Positions 15,848-23,222 of a stretch of 44,516 nucleotides of DNA are shown here, in pieces (positions within the stretch are counted from its first letter, which is position 1; each line of letters starts with the position of its first letter). Both the position numbers and the translations under genes were made by a program. The stretch covers positions 1 to 44,516 of the forward strand of contig JADDQF010000078.1 in NCBI GenBank assembly GCA_016781505.1, read 5' to 3'. This DNA comes from a bacterium (lineage in GTDB: Bacteria; Chloroflexota; Chloroflexia; Chloroflexales; Kallotenuaceae). The notes beneath the pieces were generated by a model. It saw only the letters and a list, made by a program, of their open reading frames with translations. It had not been told where the DNA came from and did not search any database.

Positions 15848-17917
15848 ATGGCACCCGCGACTGATCCTTCAATATACATGATTCGCGCCACTTGTCCGCA
15901 TGATTGCCCCGACACCTGCGCTATGTTGGTAACCGTTCAGGACGGCAAGGCGATCAAAGTTGGCGGCGATCCGACGCATCCCGTGACCCAAGGCTTTTTG
16001 TGCGCCAAGGTGTCGCGCTACATCGAGCGTACGTATCACCCTGACCGGCTGCTGTATCCTATGCGGCGGGTCGGGCTGCGGCGCAGTGGGCAGTGGGAGC
16101 GCATAACCTGGGACGAGGCGCTTGGGGAAATTGCCGACAAGTTCAAAGGCATCATCGCCGAGTACGGGCCACAGGCAATTCTGCCCTACTCTTACTCCGG
16201 CACGCTGGGCCTCCTGAATTACGGCTCGATGGACCGCCGCTTCTTTCATGTGCTGGGCGCCTCGCTGCTCGACCGCACGATCTGCGCCACGGCGGGCTCC
16301 GTCGGCTATAAGTACACGGTGGGCGCGAGTATCGGCACTGATCCTGAGCAATACGCAAACGCGCGGCTGATTTTGCTGTGGGGTACCAACACGCTGACCT
16401 CCAATCCGCATCTGTGGCCATTCATCAAACGGGCCCGGGCGAAGGGCGCCCGCGTTATTGCCATCGATCCGTACCGCTCACGGACCGCCCAGCAATGTGA
16501 TGAGCATATCGCGCTCAACGTGGGAACCGACGCCGCATTAGCGCTGGGGCTGCTCCACGTGATTTTTGCCGATGGCTTGGAAGACCAGGCTTATCTGCGG
16601 GATTACACCGTGGGCGAGGCCGAGCTGCGGGCGCGTGCGGCTGAGTTTCCGCCGGAGCGCGTCGCCCAGATTACCGGCCTGGAGCCGGAGCGGATTATTT
16701 CGCTCGCCCGAGAGTATGCCACCACCCAGCCTGCCGCGATCAGGATTAACTATGGAATGCAGCGTCATGCCGGAGGTGGTATGGCCGTCCGCACGGTGGC
16801 GACCTTGCCGGCCGTGGTGGGCGCGTGGCGGCATCCGGCCGGCGGTATTCTGCTGAGTACCAGCGGTACCTATCCGCTCAACTTCAGCACACTGGAACGG
16901 CCTGATCTGATTCGGCCCGGCACCCGCACCATTAACATGAACGCGCTCGGCAATGCGCTCACCGCCGTCGCCGATCCGCCGGTCAAGGCCTTGTTCGTCT
17001 ACAGCTCGAACCCGGCGGCGGTTGCGCCGGATCTGGAACGCGTCCACCAGGGGCTGATGCGCGATGATTTGTTTGTGGTGGTGCACGAGCAGTTCCCGAC
17101 CGATACGGCTGAGTACGCCGATATCTTGCTGCCCGCCACAACGCAGCTGGAGCAGGCCGATATCCATAAAGCCTACGGTCATTTGTACATGTCGTGGAAC
17201 GAGCCGGCGATCGCGCCTTTGGGTGAGTCGGTCTCCAACACGGAGCTGTTTCGACGGCTGGCAGCCCGGATGGGATTGACCGAGCCTTGCTTGCGCGACT
17301 CAGATGACGACATGGCGCGGCAACTGCTGGCGTCGGACCATCCAGCGCTGCGCGGCATCACGCTGGAAGCGCTCAAAGAACACGGCTGGCTGCGGCTCAA
17401 CGTGCCCGAGGAGTTCGCGCCCTTCGCTGCCGGCAATTTCCCGACGCCAAGCGGTAAGTGTGAGCTACGATCGGAGCGCATGACTGCCGATGGTTTTGAT
17501 CCGGTTCCTGCGTTCACGCCGCCCGCCGAAAGCCTGCAAAACGCACCCGAGCTTGCCGCCAAGTATCCGCTAGCATTGTTGACGCCGCCGGCGCATCACT
17601 TTCTCAATACCACCTTTGTTAACGTGCTCAATCGCTACGAGGACGGTCCGAAGCTTGAGATCAATCCAGTGGATGCGGTGGCACGTGGCATCGCGAATGG
17701 CGACATGGTGCGCGTCTTCAACGACCGGGGTGCGTTCCAGGTGCCGGCGTCGATTACGGATCGCGCCAAGCCGGGTGTGGTCGTCGCGCCCTCGATCTGG
17801 TGGCGCAAGCTCACGCCTGACGACAAAGGCGTTAATCACACCACGTCGCAAGCGTTGAGCGACATGGGCGGCGGCGCTACCTTTTATGATAATTTGGTGG
17901 AGGTCGCCAAAGTGTAG
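15848..17917 (+). CDS. Molybdopterin-dependent oxidoreductase with [4Fe-4S] domain
   Basis: The 689-residue protein is a member of the DMSO-reductase superfamily. The N terminus binds a [4Fe-4S] cluster through Cys16, Cys20 and Cys24 (CPHDCPDTC) and Cys52 (GFLCAK). Three further domains for two pterin cofactors follow, with LLWGTNTLTSNP and SSNPAAVAPD segments and a C-terminal beta-barrel (NPVDAVARGIANGDMVRVFNDRG, cofactor-binding). No Tat signal is present, so it is probably cytoplasmic. The Cys in DRTICATAGS may be the metal ligand but I cannot confirm that. It is a stand-alone gene without electron-transfer subunits, so the substrate is unknown; thiosulfate/polysulfide or formate-type activities are only possibilities. 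ATG at 15848 is chosen because AAAAGGA fits it and crowds the ATG at 15842. Confidence 0.88.
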   Translation: MAPATDPSIYMIRATCPHDCPDTCAMLVTVQDGKAIKVGGDPTHPVTQGFLCAKVSRYIERTYHPDRLLYPMRRVGLRRSGQWERITWDEALGEIADKFKGIIAEYGPQAILPYSYSGTLGLLNYGSMDRRFFHVLGASLLDRTICATAGSVGYKYTVGASIGTDPEQYANARLILLWGTNTLTSNPHLWPFIKRARAKGARVIAIDPYRSRTAQQCDEHIALNVGTDAALALGLLHVIFADGLEDQAYLRDYTVGEAELRARAAEFPPERVAQITGLEPERIISLAREYATTQPAAIRINYGMQRHAGGGMAVRTVATLPAVVGAWRHPAGGILLSTSGTYPLNFSTLERPDLIRPGTRTINMNALGNALTAVADPPVKALFVYSSNPAAVAPDLERVHQGLMRDDLFVVVHEQFPTDTAEYADILLPATTQLEQADIHKAYGHLYMSWNEPAIAPLGESVSNTELFRRLAARMGLTEPCLRDSDDDMARQLLASDHPALRGITLEALKEHGWLRLNVPEEFAPFAAGNFPTPSGKCELRSERMTADGFDPVPAFTPPAESLQNAPELAAKYPLALLTPPAHHFLNTTFVNVLNRYEDGPKLEINPVDAVARGIANGDMVRVFNDRGAFQVPASITDRAKPGVVVAPSIWWRKLTPDDKGVNHTTSQALSDMGGGATFYDNLVEVAKV

Positions 17918-18033
17918 GCCGGATACACTGTGGTGGGCGAGCAGCGATCTGCTCGTCCCGCAGGCTGCCACGGCCGCGTATAGCCGGCGCCATCTATGCT
18001 CATAAAGACTGCCGCGACCGTATCATGCCGTAG

Positions 18034-18075
18034 CAGCAAGCGATCATGCCCTGATGGCAGGCATGATCGTTGCTG
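18034..18075 (+). terminator. Strong hairpin after the molybdoenzyme gene
   Basis: CAGCAA-G-CGATCATGCC pairs with GGCATGATCG-TTGCTG (ten plus six base pairs with one bulged G) around a nine-base loop. No T-tract follows, so it may stabilise the 3' end or act with Rho rather than terminate intrinsically. The rest of 17918-18127 shows nothing else. Confidence 0.4.
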
Positions 18076-18127
18076 TGCAGAAACGCGAGATGGTTCGGGG
18101 CGGCTGCTTCCAGATGGCAGCTTACAG

Positions 18128-18154
18128 TTGGCATGAAAGCAGCTATGGTAAGAT
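18128..18154 (+). promoter_or_regulatory. Promoter of the ECF sigma operon
   Basis: TTGGCA (18128-18133) and TAAGAT (18149-18154) are separated by 15 bases, and TGG before the -10 gives an extended element. It looks like a housekeeping-sigma promoter rather than an ECF (AAC-type) one, so autoregulation is not evident. Confidence 0.5.
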
Positions 18155-18213
18155 AGCCGCCTGAGAAAACCATCCCACGACTCAATGCGTACATTCAACA
18201 AGGAAGCCGAAGC

Positions 18214-18810
18214 TTGGCGCAGGTACAACAACCTCCCGCAGATGCGATTCGCGATGAGCAACTGATCGAAGACGTAGCTCGGGGGGATCGCCATGCCATC
18301 GAAGTTTTGTACGATCGCTACTCATCGGCCGTCTTTGGCCTCGCGCTAAAAACGCTGCGCGACCGAGAGGCGGCTGAAGAAGCCGTACAGGAAGTCTTTT
18401 GGCGCGTCTGGCAGCGCGCGAAAAGCTTTGACCGCAATCGCTCGTTTGCGCCCTGGCTTTTTGGTATTGCTCATAACTACTGTATTGACGAGTTACGGCG
18501 GCGACGTGCTCGGCCGCAGTCGGTTTATGAAGACGATGAACATCCAATCCTCAGTGGTATTGCCGATAGTACGGATGTTTCGGAGGCGGCGCTGGAGTCG
18601 GAGCAGCGGCGGATCGTGCAAAGCGCGCTGCAGCAGCTGCCTGTGGAGCAACGGCAGGCGCTGGAGCTGGCCTATTTTGGCGGTCTAACGCAGCAAGAAA
18701 TAGCGGCGCGGCTCGGCAATCCCCTGGGAACCATAAAAACGCGGATGCGGCTTGGGCTTCAAAAACTACGCGGCATTTTGCAGGGGCAATACGTTCCGGA
18801 ACAAGGTTGA
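18214..18810 (+). CDS. ECF-type RNA polymerase sigma factor
   Basis: The 198-residue protein has only sigma regions 2 and 4. Region 2 includes YDRYSSAVFGLALKTLRD, AAEEAVQEVFWRVW and APWLFGIAHNYCIDELRR. Region 4 is LPVEQRQALELAYFGGLTQQ followed by EIAARLGNPLGTIKTRMRLG, a helix-turn-helix that reads the -35 element. The start is TTG at 18214, supported by AAGGA about ten bases upstream; no ATG fits the N terminus. The anti-sigma gene follows after 41 bases, the standard arrangement, so the factor is probably held inactive at the membrane until a signal releases it. Its regulon cannot be told from the window. Confidence 0.93.
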   Translation: MAQVQQPPADAIRDEQLIEDVARGDRHAIEVLYDRYSSAVFGLALKTLRDREAAEEAVQEVFWRVWQRAKSFDRNRSFAPWLFGIAHNYCIDELRRRRARPQSVYEDDEHPILSGIADSTDVSEAALESEQRRIVQSALQQLPVEQRQALELAYFGGLTQQEIAARLGNPLGTIKTRMRLGLQKLRGILQGQYVPEQG

Positions 18811-18851
18811 GGCCTGAGTACGGGACTGTACGAAGAGGGTAGATCACATCC

Positions 18852-19646
18852 ATGGAGATGCACGCGGAGCACATTGAGGAGCTGGCTGAGGGCTATGCGC
18901 TGGGAGCGCTCGAGCCAGGGGAGCGCGTCCGTGTCGAACAACATATCGCCGCTTGCCCCCCTTGCAAGCGGCATATCGATAGTGTTGAAGATACGACGCA
19001 TATGCTGGCGTTTGTCGCTACGCCGGTTGCGCCACCGCCTCGGTGCAAGTTGAAACTAATGGAAAAGGTAGCGCGCGAGCAGTTTTTGCAAACGCCTACT
19101 CGTCGGTCGCGAACCGTCAACGCTATGTCGATGTGGGCAGCCGTCGCCACAGTTGCGTTTATCATGAGTGGCGCGTGGAGTATGCGGCTGCAACAACAGT
19201 TATCCGAGGTAACTGGAGCGCAAAATCAAATACAGGGTCAGCTGGCGTCGCTGCAAACAGAGCGCGCAACCATGACGGCGCAGATTGCGCAGCTAACGAC
19301 GCTGGAATCGGTGGTGGTCGCGGCCGAGGCAGTCCGTTCGCTCCATGGCGCGGGTTCTGCCGCCAACGCCTCCGCCAAAACATATATGACACCCGGCAAA
19401 AATGAAGCTGTGTTGATCGTCCATAATTTGCCGCAATTGCCGCCCGGCAAGATCTATCAGGTCTGGGTTGCACGACCGGAGCTGCAGCAGCCATTGACGA
19501 TGTTTAATCCGGTCGACACAACGGAGCCGGTGCCACTTCAGCCGCCTGAGCCAATGGATAGCTACAATTGGATCATGGTGACGATTGAGGATGCTGCGGG
19601 TGCTCAGCAACCCAGCAAAGACACGGTGCTCTTCGGCGAGTTGTAA
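18852..19646 (+). CDS. RskA-type membrane anti-sigma factor with ZAS domain
   Basis: The 264-residue protein has an N-terminal zinc anti-sigma domain with the H-x3-C-x2-C motif (His31, Cys35, Cys38 in HIAACPPC). One membrane segment at about residues 93-110 follows, then a coiled-coil stretch (QQQLSEVTGAQNQIQGQL). The C terminus is an extracytoplasmic RskA-like domain with KIYQVWVARPE. The ZAS part should bind the sigma factor encoded just upstream; the outer domain should sense an envelope signal. ATG at 18852 is used; 18858 is also possible. Release would require site-1/site-2 proteolysis or a redox change at the zinc site, which cannot be decided here. Confidence 0.9.
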   Translation: MEMHAEHIEELAEGYALGALEPGERVRVEQHIAACPPCKRHIDSVEDTTHMLAFVATPVAPPPRCKLKLMEKVAREQFLQTPTRRSRTVNAMSMWAAVATVAFIMSGAWSMRLQQQLSEVTGAQNQIQGQLASLQTERATMTAQIAQLTTLESVVVAAEAVRSLHGAGSAANASAKTYMTPGKNEAVLIVHNLPQLPPGKIYQVWVARPELQQPLTMFNPVDTTEPVPLQPPEPMDSYNWIMVTIEDAAGAQQPSKDTVLFGEL

Positions 19647-19673
19647 TCCCAATCTCCCTTTACGCCTAAATCG

Positions 19674-19708
19674 CAACCTCCTGCGAGCGACAAGCTCGCA
19701 GGAGGTTG
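19674..19708 (+). terminator. Perfect 15-bp hairpin after the sigma/anti-sigma operon
   Basis: CAACCTCCTGCGAGC and its exact complement flank a five-base loop (GACAA). The downstream tail (TGTGGTGC) is not T-rich, so it is a terminator only on position and stem strength. Confidence 0.6.
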
Positions 19709-19961
19709 TGTGGTGCTGGGCTGAAGCTCGTGTCCTGACCCTTAAGCATAGGTGCTGAGCTGCCCGTGTGCCGCTAGCCTAGGCTTTGCCAGGGTGCGTG
19801 TGATTTCGGACCATTCTGGCAGGATGTTCTCTAGGTGTACACCGGCTGCTAGGGGTGCAGCCGGCACTTCGTTGTTCGCCTTTTGCCTGCCGGATTGCGT
19901 CGTAGCGGCCATTCGGTATGTGGCAATTGGCCCTGGCTCTGCCGGCGTGGCCAGCCCACAA
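19709..19961. other. Gap with an uncertain small minus-strand ORF
   Basis: The stretch between the hairpin and the hydrolase gene has no recognised feature. On the minus strand a 56-codon frame starts at ATG 19912 and ends at 19742 (translation includes AGVHLENILPEWSEITRTLA). It reads like plausible protein and follows the hydrolase gene, but has no ribosome-binding site and no known family. I leave it uncalled as a gene. Confidence 0.25.
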
Positions 19962-20651
19962 TCACAATCGTAGCGTGTCGGGCCAATGTTGCTGCAGTAC
20001 GCGCGCCTCTTCATCCGCGATCACGGCGATGCCAAGGGGATTGGGATGAATATTGGTCCACCAGCGTACATCGCCGGCGTGCAGGTGATCCTGGCCTGCC
20101 CCCAGCACCGGTATCTCCTCGTCCACCACGCCATACCCCCGCACGCGCAGGTCCCAGTTGCCCTGGGCGGTTTCTTGCCGCATGCGCTCGTACACGTCCA
20201 CCACGGGGTAGCCATCACGCTGGCCGAGCTCGCGAATAACTTCATAGATTGGCTGCAAAACGGGGTTGCGGTCGAACTCGTAGTGCGCGGGATAGTCTAC
20301 GTACATACCGGTTTCAAGCAGCAGCCGGACATTGGGAAAGTCGGTTCGCAGCTGGTGGCACAGTTGATTGAGGTAGGTGCGAAAGCCATCAACACCATGC
20401 GCCTTGCGATCGTTTACGCCATACCGTACAAAAACATAGTCTGGCGCGGCGTTACGTCTAAATGTGCGCTCGTAGCGCTTCAAAAACTGCGCAACGGTCT
20501 CGCCATCCAAGCCCTCGTTGGTGACCACACATTCATCTTGCGGGTAGCGCTGCCGGAGCAGTGTTGCGAGAACCTGCTCGTTCTTGAGGCGCGGCGGCAA
20601 GTAGGAGGTCGCCAATGTACAATCGCCAATCATGATCAGATGCACAGCCAT
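19962..20651 (-). CDS. SGNH/GDSL-type hydrolase with Cys at the nucleophile position
   Basis: The 229-residue protein follows the SGNH block pattern. Block I is MIGDCTLATSY at residues 7-17, where a GDS-T-x-A motif is usual. NEGLDG is block II and YGVNDRK is block III with its Gly and Asn. The C-terminal TNIHPNPLG supplies the catalytic His, preceded by Asn where Asp is common. The nucleophile serine is replaced by Cys11 (TGT, one base from a serine codon). There is no signal peptide. It is the last gene of a leftward unit behind the membrane regulator, 48 bases away. Activity on esters may be weak or altered, or the protein may have become a binding protein; the fold assignment itself is good. 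Confidence 0.8.
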   Translation of the reverse strand: MAVHLIMIGDCTLATSYLPPRLKNEQVLATLLRQRYPQDECVVTNEGLDGETVAQFLKRYERTFRRNAAPDYVFVRYGVNDRKAHGVDGFRTYLNQLCHQLRTDFPNVRLLLETGMYVDYPAHYEFDRNPVLQPIYEVIRELGQRDGYPVVDVYERMRQETAQGNWDLRVRGYGVVDEEIPVLGAGQDHLHAGDVRWWTNIHPNPLGIAVIADEEARVLQQHWPDTLRL

Positions 20652-20699
20652 AGGTTTCCAAGAACGTGGAGGAAAAGCTTCGTGCCGGTGCGCTCGTCG

Positions 20700-22607
20700 T
20701 TACCGCTCGTGTTCTTCCATCAAGGCCAGCTGCCGTGCCACTTCTTCCACGGCCACGCGCTGCTTGCGATAAAAGTCGGACTCGCTCATGGCCAGCTTGA
20801 GGGCAATGTCGCGAATGCGCAGGCCTTGCAAAAAGCGCAGATGCAGGATGTTGTACAACATCCATTCCTGGGCAGTCGCGTCCAATTGATCGTCCGGCCG
20901 CAGATTCTCAATCGCCCGCCGCAGAACGGCCTGGAGGGCTTTGGTCGAGCTGCCGGTTTCGTGGAGGCCGTTACGCACGGCGCGCATGCCCAGCAGCGGG
21001 CTTTCGGAAAGCTTGGGCCCGCCCCAGTAATGCTTGAGCGCATCCTGGACAAGTTGGTCGAAGTTGGGCAGAAGCGCCACGTCGGCTTCAAGCTGCTCCA
21101 GCGTGGCCGGTGTTACCGTTTCTAGGTGGGCTGAAAGTTGCTGCAAGGTTTGCATTTCCGGGGTCAGGCCGCGCAGCGCGCCATAGATCCGCTCTTGGAG
21201 CTGCACGTTTTCAAGGGCGAGCTCCATTTGGTGCGCCAGCGTGCCGATCAGGCGGCGCACTTCCAATGTCGCGCCAGAGGTGGGACACGCCACGCCAACG
21301 ACGCCCAGAAACTCGCCGGCCGCCGTGGTCAGCGGCAGGATACAATACCCATCGACGGGCAGAAAATCCAGCTCGTCGGGCACGGCGTTGCGCTGCCGCG
21401 GCGGTAGCTGGCGCGCTTGTTCCAACAATTCAACCAGCTTGTGCTGGGCGAAAAAACGCTTGATCTCATGCCGCGGCCCGACCGATGCCTTGACCAGCGC
21501 GCCGTCACCCTCGGGCGCGGCCACAAATCCACGCTCCGCCCGCATCGCGCCACAGATCGTTACCAGCGTATTTTCAAGCAGGCGCCGCAGGTCGGTCCGG
21601 GTAAAGGCTTTGCGGTCGAACCGGCGCAGCAGCTGCAGCTGATCCCGATCGCGCCACAGCAGGATATTGTCCAGCCGCGGCCGTAAATAGTCGATCAGGT
21701 TAGGGATCACCACGGTGAACATCATGATGCCGAAGATCACGATTGTATCGCGCGGCAAGCCCACGACATTCTCAAGCAGTGGCAGCACCTGAAAGCAAAA
21801 GATGACCATCACGCCGACGAAAGGCCCAACCAGGAGCCAGCGGATAAAATCTTGCTTAACGACCCGATCCGGCAGCAGCGCACCCTGGTAAGCCACGCTG
21901 TAGGTCAGCACCAAAATCATGGCGCCCACGCCGATATTGGTGATGATTGCCAAAAACAGCACAACCGAAGGCGGCAACGCCGCGGCGAAGCCAGCAACGA
22001 TCAGATAAGGAAACACGCCGAGGCCGGGCGCTAAAAACGACAAGCCCAGGTAGATTAAGCGGCGGCGTGAGGCTGGAGTGGTATGGAGCCGACGGGCTCG
22101 ATAAATATTGTACAGCCCGCCAATGGTGACCACGCCAAACCAGACCGCAAACAGGCCAAAGAGCGGGCCGGCCATCAGTTGCTCTAATGGGCCACGTTGA
22201 AAGCGTGCTCGCACCAGCAAACCTGTGGCCGCGGCTAGTCCAAAAAAGACGGCGGCGGCAAGATAGCCGCCGAGCACCGCCCAGCGCCGTCGGAGCGACT
22301 GGAGCCCAACCGAGGTAAGCAGCGCATCAGAAAGATGGAGGTAGGCAGCCGGCACCAGAACAATGCCCAGCCATTGCGCCCGCAGCAGAAATTGACGGGT
22401 ATCGGGCCGGCTGGCCTTGTCGATCAGCACATCGCCACTAAACACAATCACAACGCCAAACAGCAGCAGGGCCGTTGCCCGCGCTACCGGATTGCGCCAG
22501 TTACGCGTGGTGATATAAAACAGAAGCGAAAATGTAACGACAAGAATCGCCTGCGAAACGAGAATATTAAAGCGCAGCAGCGCGTCTGTGATCGACAAAA
22601 ATTGCAT
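20700..22607 (-). CDS. Membrane sensor with GAF domain and C-terminal helix-turn-helix
   Basis: The 635-residue protein starts with about eight to nine membrane spans (residues 10-310) resembling the N-terminal membrane sensor module of some histidine kinases. A short amphipathic link (LDNILLWRDRDQLQLLRRFD) leads to a GAF domain (about 345-475, with ERGFVAAPEGDGALV and YCILPLTTAAGEFLGVVGVA). There is no HisKA, ATPase or GGDEF domain. The C terminus has a helical region and a sigma-4/HTH-like end, LRFLQGLRIRDIALKLAMSES then DFYRKQRVAVEEVARQL. I infer a membrane-tethered transcription regulator. An extended -10 box lies 35 bases upstream; no Shine-Dalgarno is clear. Confidence 0.75.
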   Translation of the reverse strand: MQFLSITDALLRFNILVSQAILVVTFSLLFYITTRNWRNPVARATALLLFGVVIVFSGDVLIDKASRPDTRQFLLRAQWLGIVLVPAAYLHLSDALLTSVGLQSLRRRWAVLGGYLAAAVFFGLAAATGLLVRARFQRGPLEQLMAGPLFGLFAVWFGVVTIGGLYNIYRARRLHTTPASRRRLIYLGLSFLAPGLGVFPYLIVAGFAAALPPSVVLFLAIITNIGVGAMILVLTYSVAYQGALLPDRVVKQDFIRWLLVGPFVGVMVIFCFQVLPLLENVVGLPRDTIVIFGIMMFTVVIPNLIDYLRPRLDNILLWRDRDQLQLLRRFDRKAFTRTDLRRLLENTLVTICGAMRAERGFVAAPEGDGALVKASVGPRHEIKRFFAQHKLVELLEQARQLPPRQRNAVPDELDFLPVDGYCILPLTTAAGEFLGVVGVACPTSGATLEVRRLIGTLAHQMELALENVQLQERIYGALRGLTPEMQTLQQLSAHLETVTPATLEQLEADVALLPNFDQLVQDALKHYWGGPKLSESPLLGMRAVRNGLHETGSSTKALQAVLRRAIENLRPDDQLDATAQEWMLYNILHLRFLQGLRIRDIALKLAMSESDFYRKQRVAVEEVARQLALMEEHER

Positions 22608-22642
22608 ATATACGTTAGCTGGGATGCCGCTACGGCAATTGT

Positions 22643-22651
22643 ATTATACCA
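22643..22651 (-). promoter_or_regulatory. Extended -10 promoter of the membrane-regulator unit
   Basis: On the minus strand TGG precedes a perfect TATAAT (22643-22648). The predicted leader to the ATG at 22607 is about 28 bases. The box lies 20 bases after the end of the small membrane-protein gene. Confidence 0.65.
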
Positions 22652-22668
22652 TCCACCGTCAGCCGGCT

Positions 22669-22932
22669 TTACCCGACGATGGTCATGCGTAACGCAAGCA
22701 CCAAGGCTAGCCCCCCGCTGGCTAGCCCAAGGACGAGCAGCAGGCGCTGCAGCTGCGGTAACACGTCCAGCATCAATGCGCCATAGCAAGCCATAAAGCC
22801 GGCAAGCGACAGCCAAAAGGCAGCGTCCCACCATGCGTGTTGCCCCACGCCCACAAACAGCCCAAAGCCGAGCATCAGCCCGGCGAACAGCAGGAGTCCT
22901 CGGCCAGTGGTTGGATCGCCTGGGTTTAACAT
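22669..22932 (-). CDS. Small three-TM membrane protein
   Basis: The 87-residue product has three hydrophobic helices at about residues 13-30, 36-56 and 62-84 with short polar turns, and no recognised domain. GGAG lies about 12 bases before the ATG, a rather long spacing. It precedes the membrane regulator on the same strand and might be its partner, but a separate promoter between them weakens that idea. The 290 bases upstream, to the kinase gene, hold no supportable gene; TACAAT near 23077 is the only promoter-like box seen there. Confidence 0.55.
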   Translation of the reverse strand: MLNPGDPTTGRGLLLFAGLMLGFGLFVGVGQHAWWDAAFWLSLAGFMACYGALMLDVLPQLQRLLLVLGLASGGLALVLALRMTIVG

Positions 22933-23222
22933 GCAGGACTCAAGCTCCTATGCTGATGCGCCTGGTGGACGCTGGGAAGTTTGGATTGGTGTACAGCACG
23001 CGCCGCGCCGCTGCTAGTAGCTATATTGGGAGCTTGCTTGTGTTACCAGGCTGTCTCGCATATACATTGCGCTTTGGATTACAATGAAGATCTGGTACCA
23101 CGAGGCTCCTGCAGGCTTGGTTTGAGGCCAGCACTCAGGAGGGTGGCAGCTGCCGCGGCTACTTTGCGTTTGGGCATCGTTCGGCGCTGAGACCTTAAGG
23201 TTGGCTACAAGGAATAGTATGT

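Noticed and set aside
19742-20014. 90-codon minus-strand frame overlapping the hydrolase 3' end
   Set aside because: Overlaps a confident gene, has no ribosome-binding site or family; noted only as uncertain in the gap entry.
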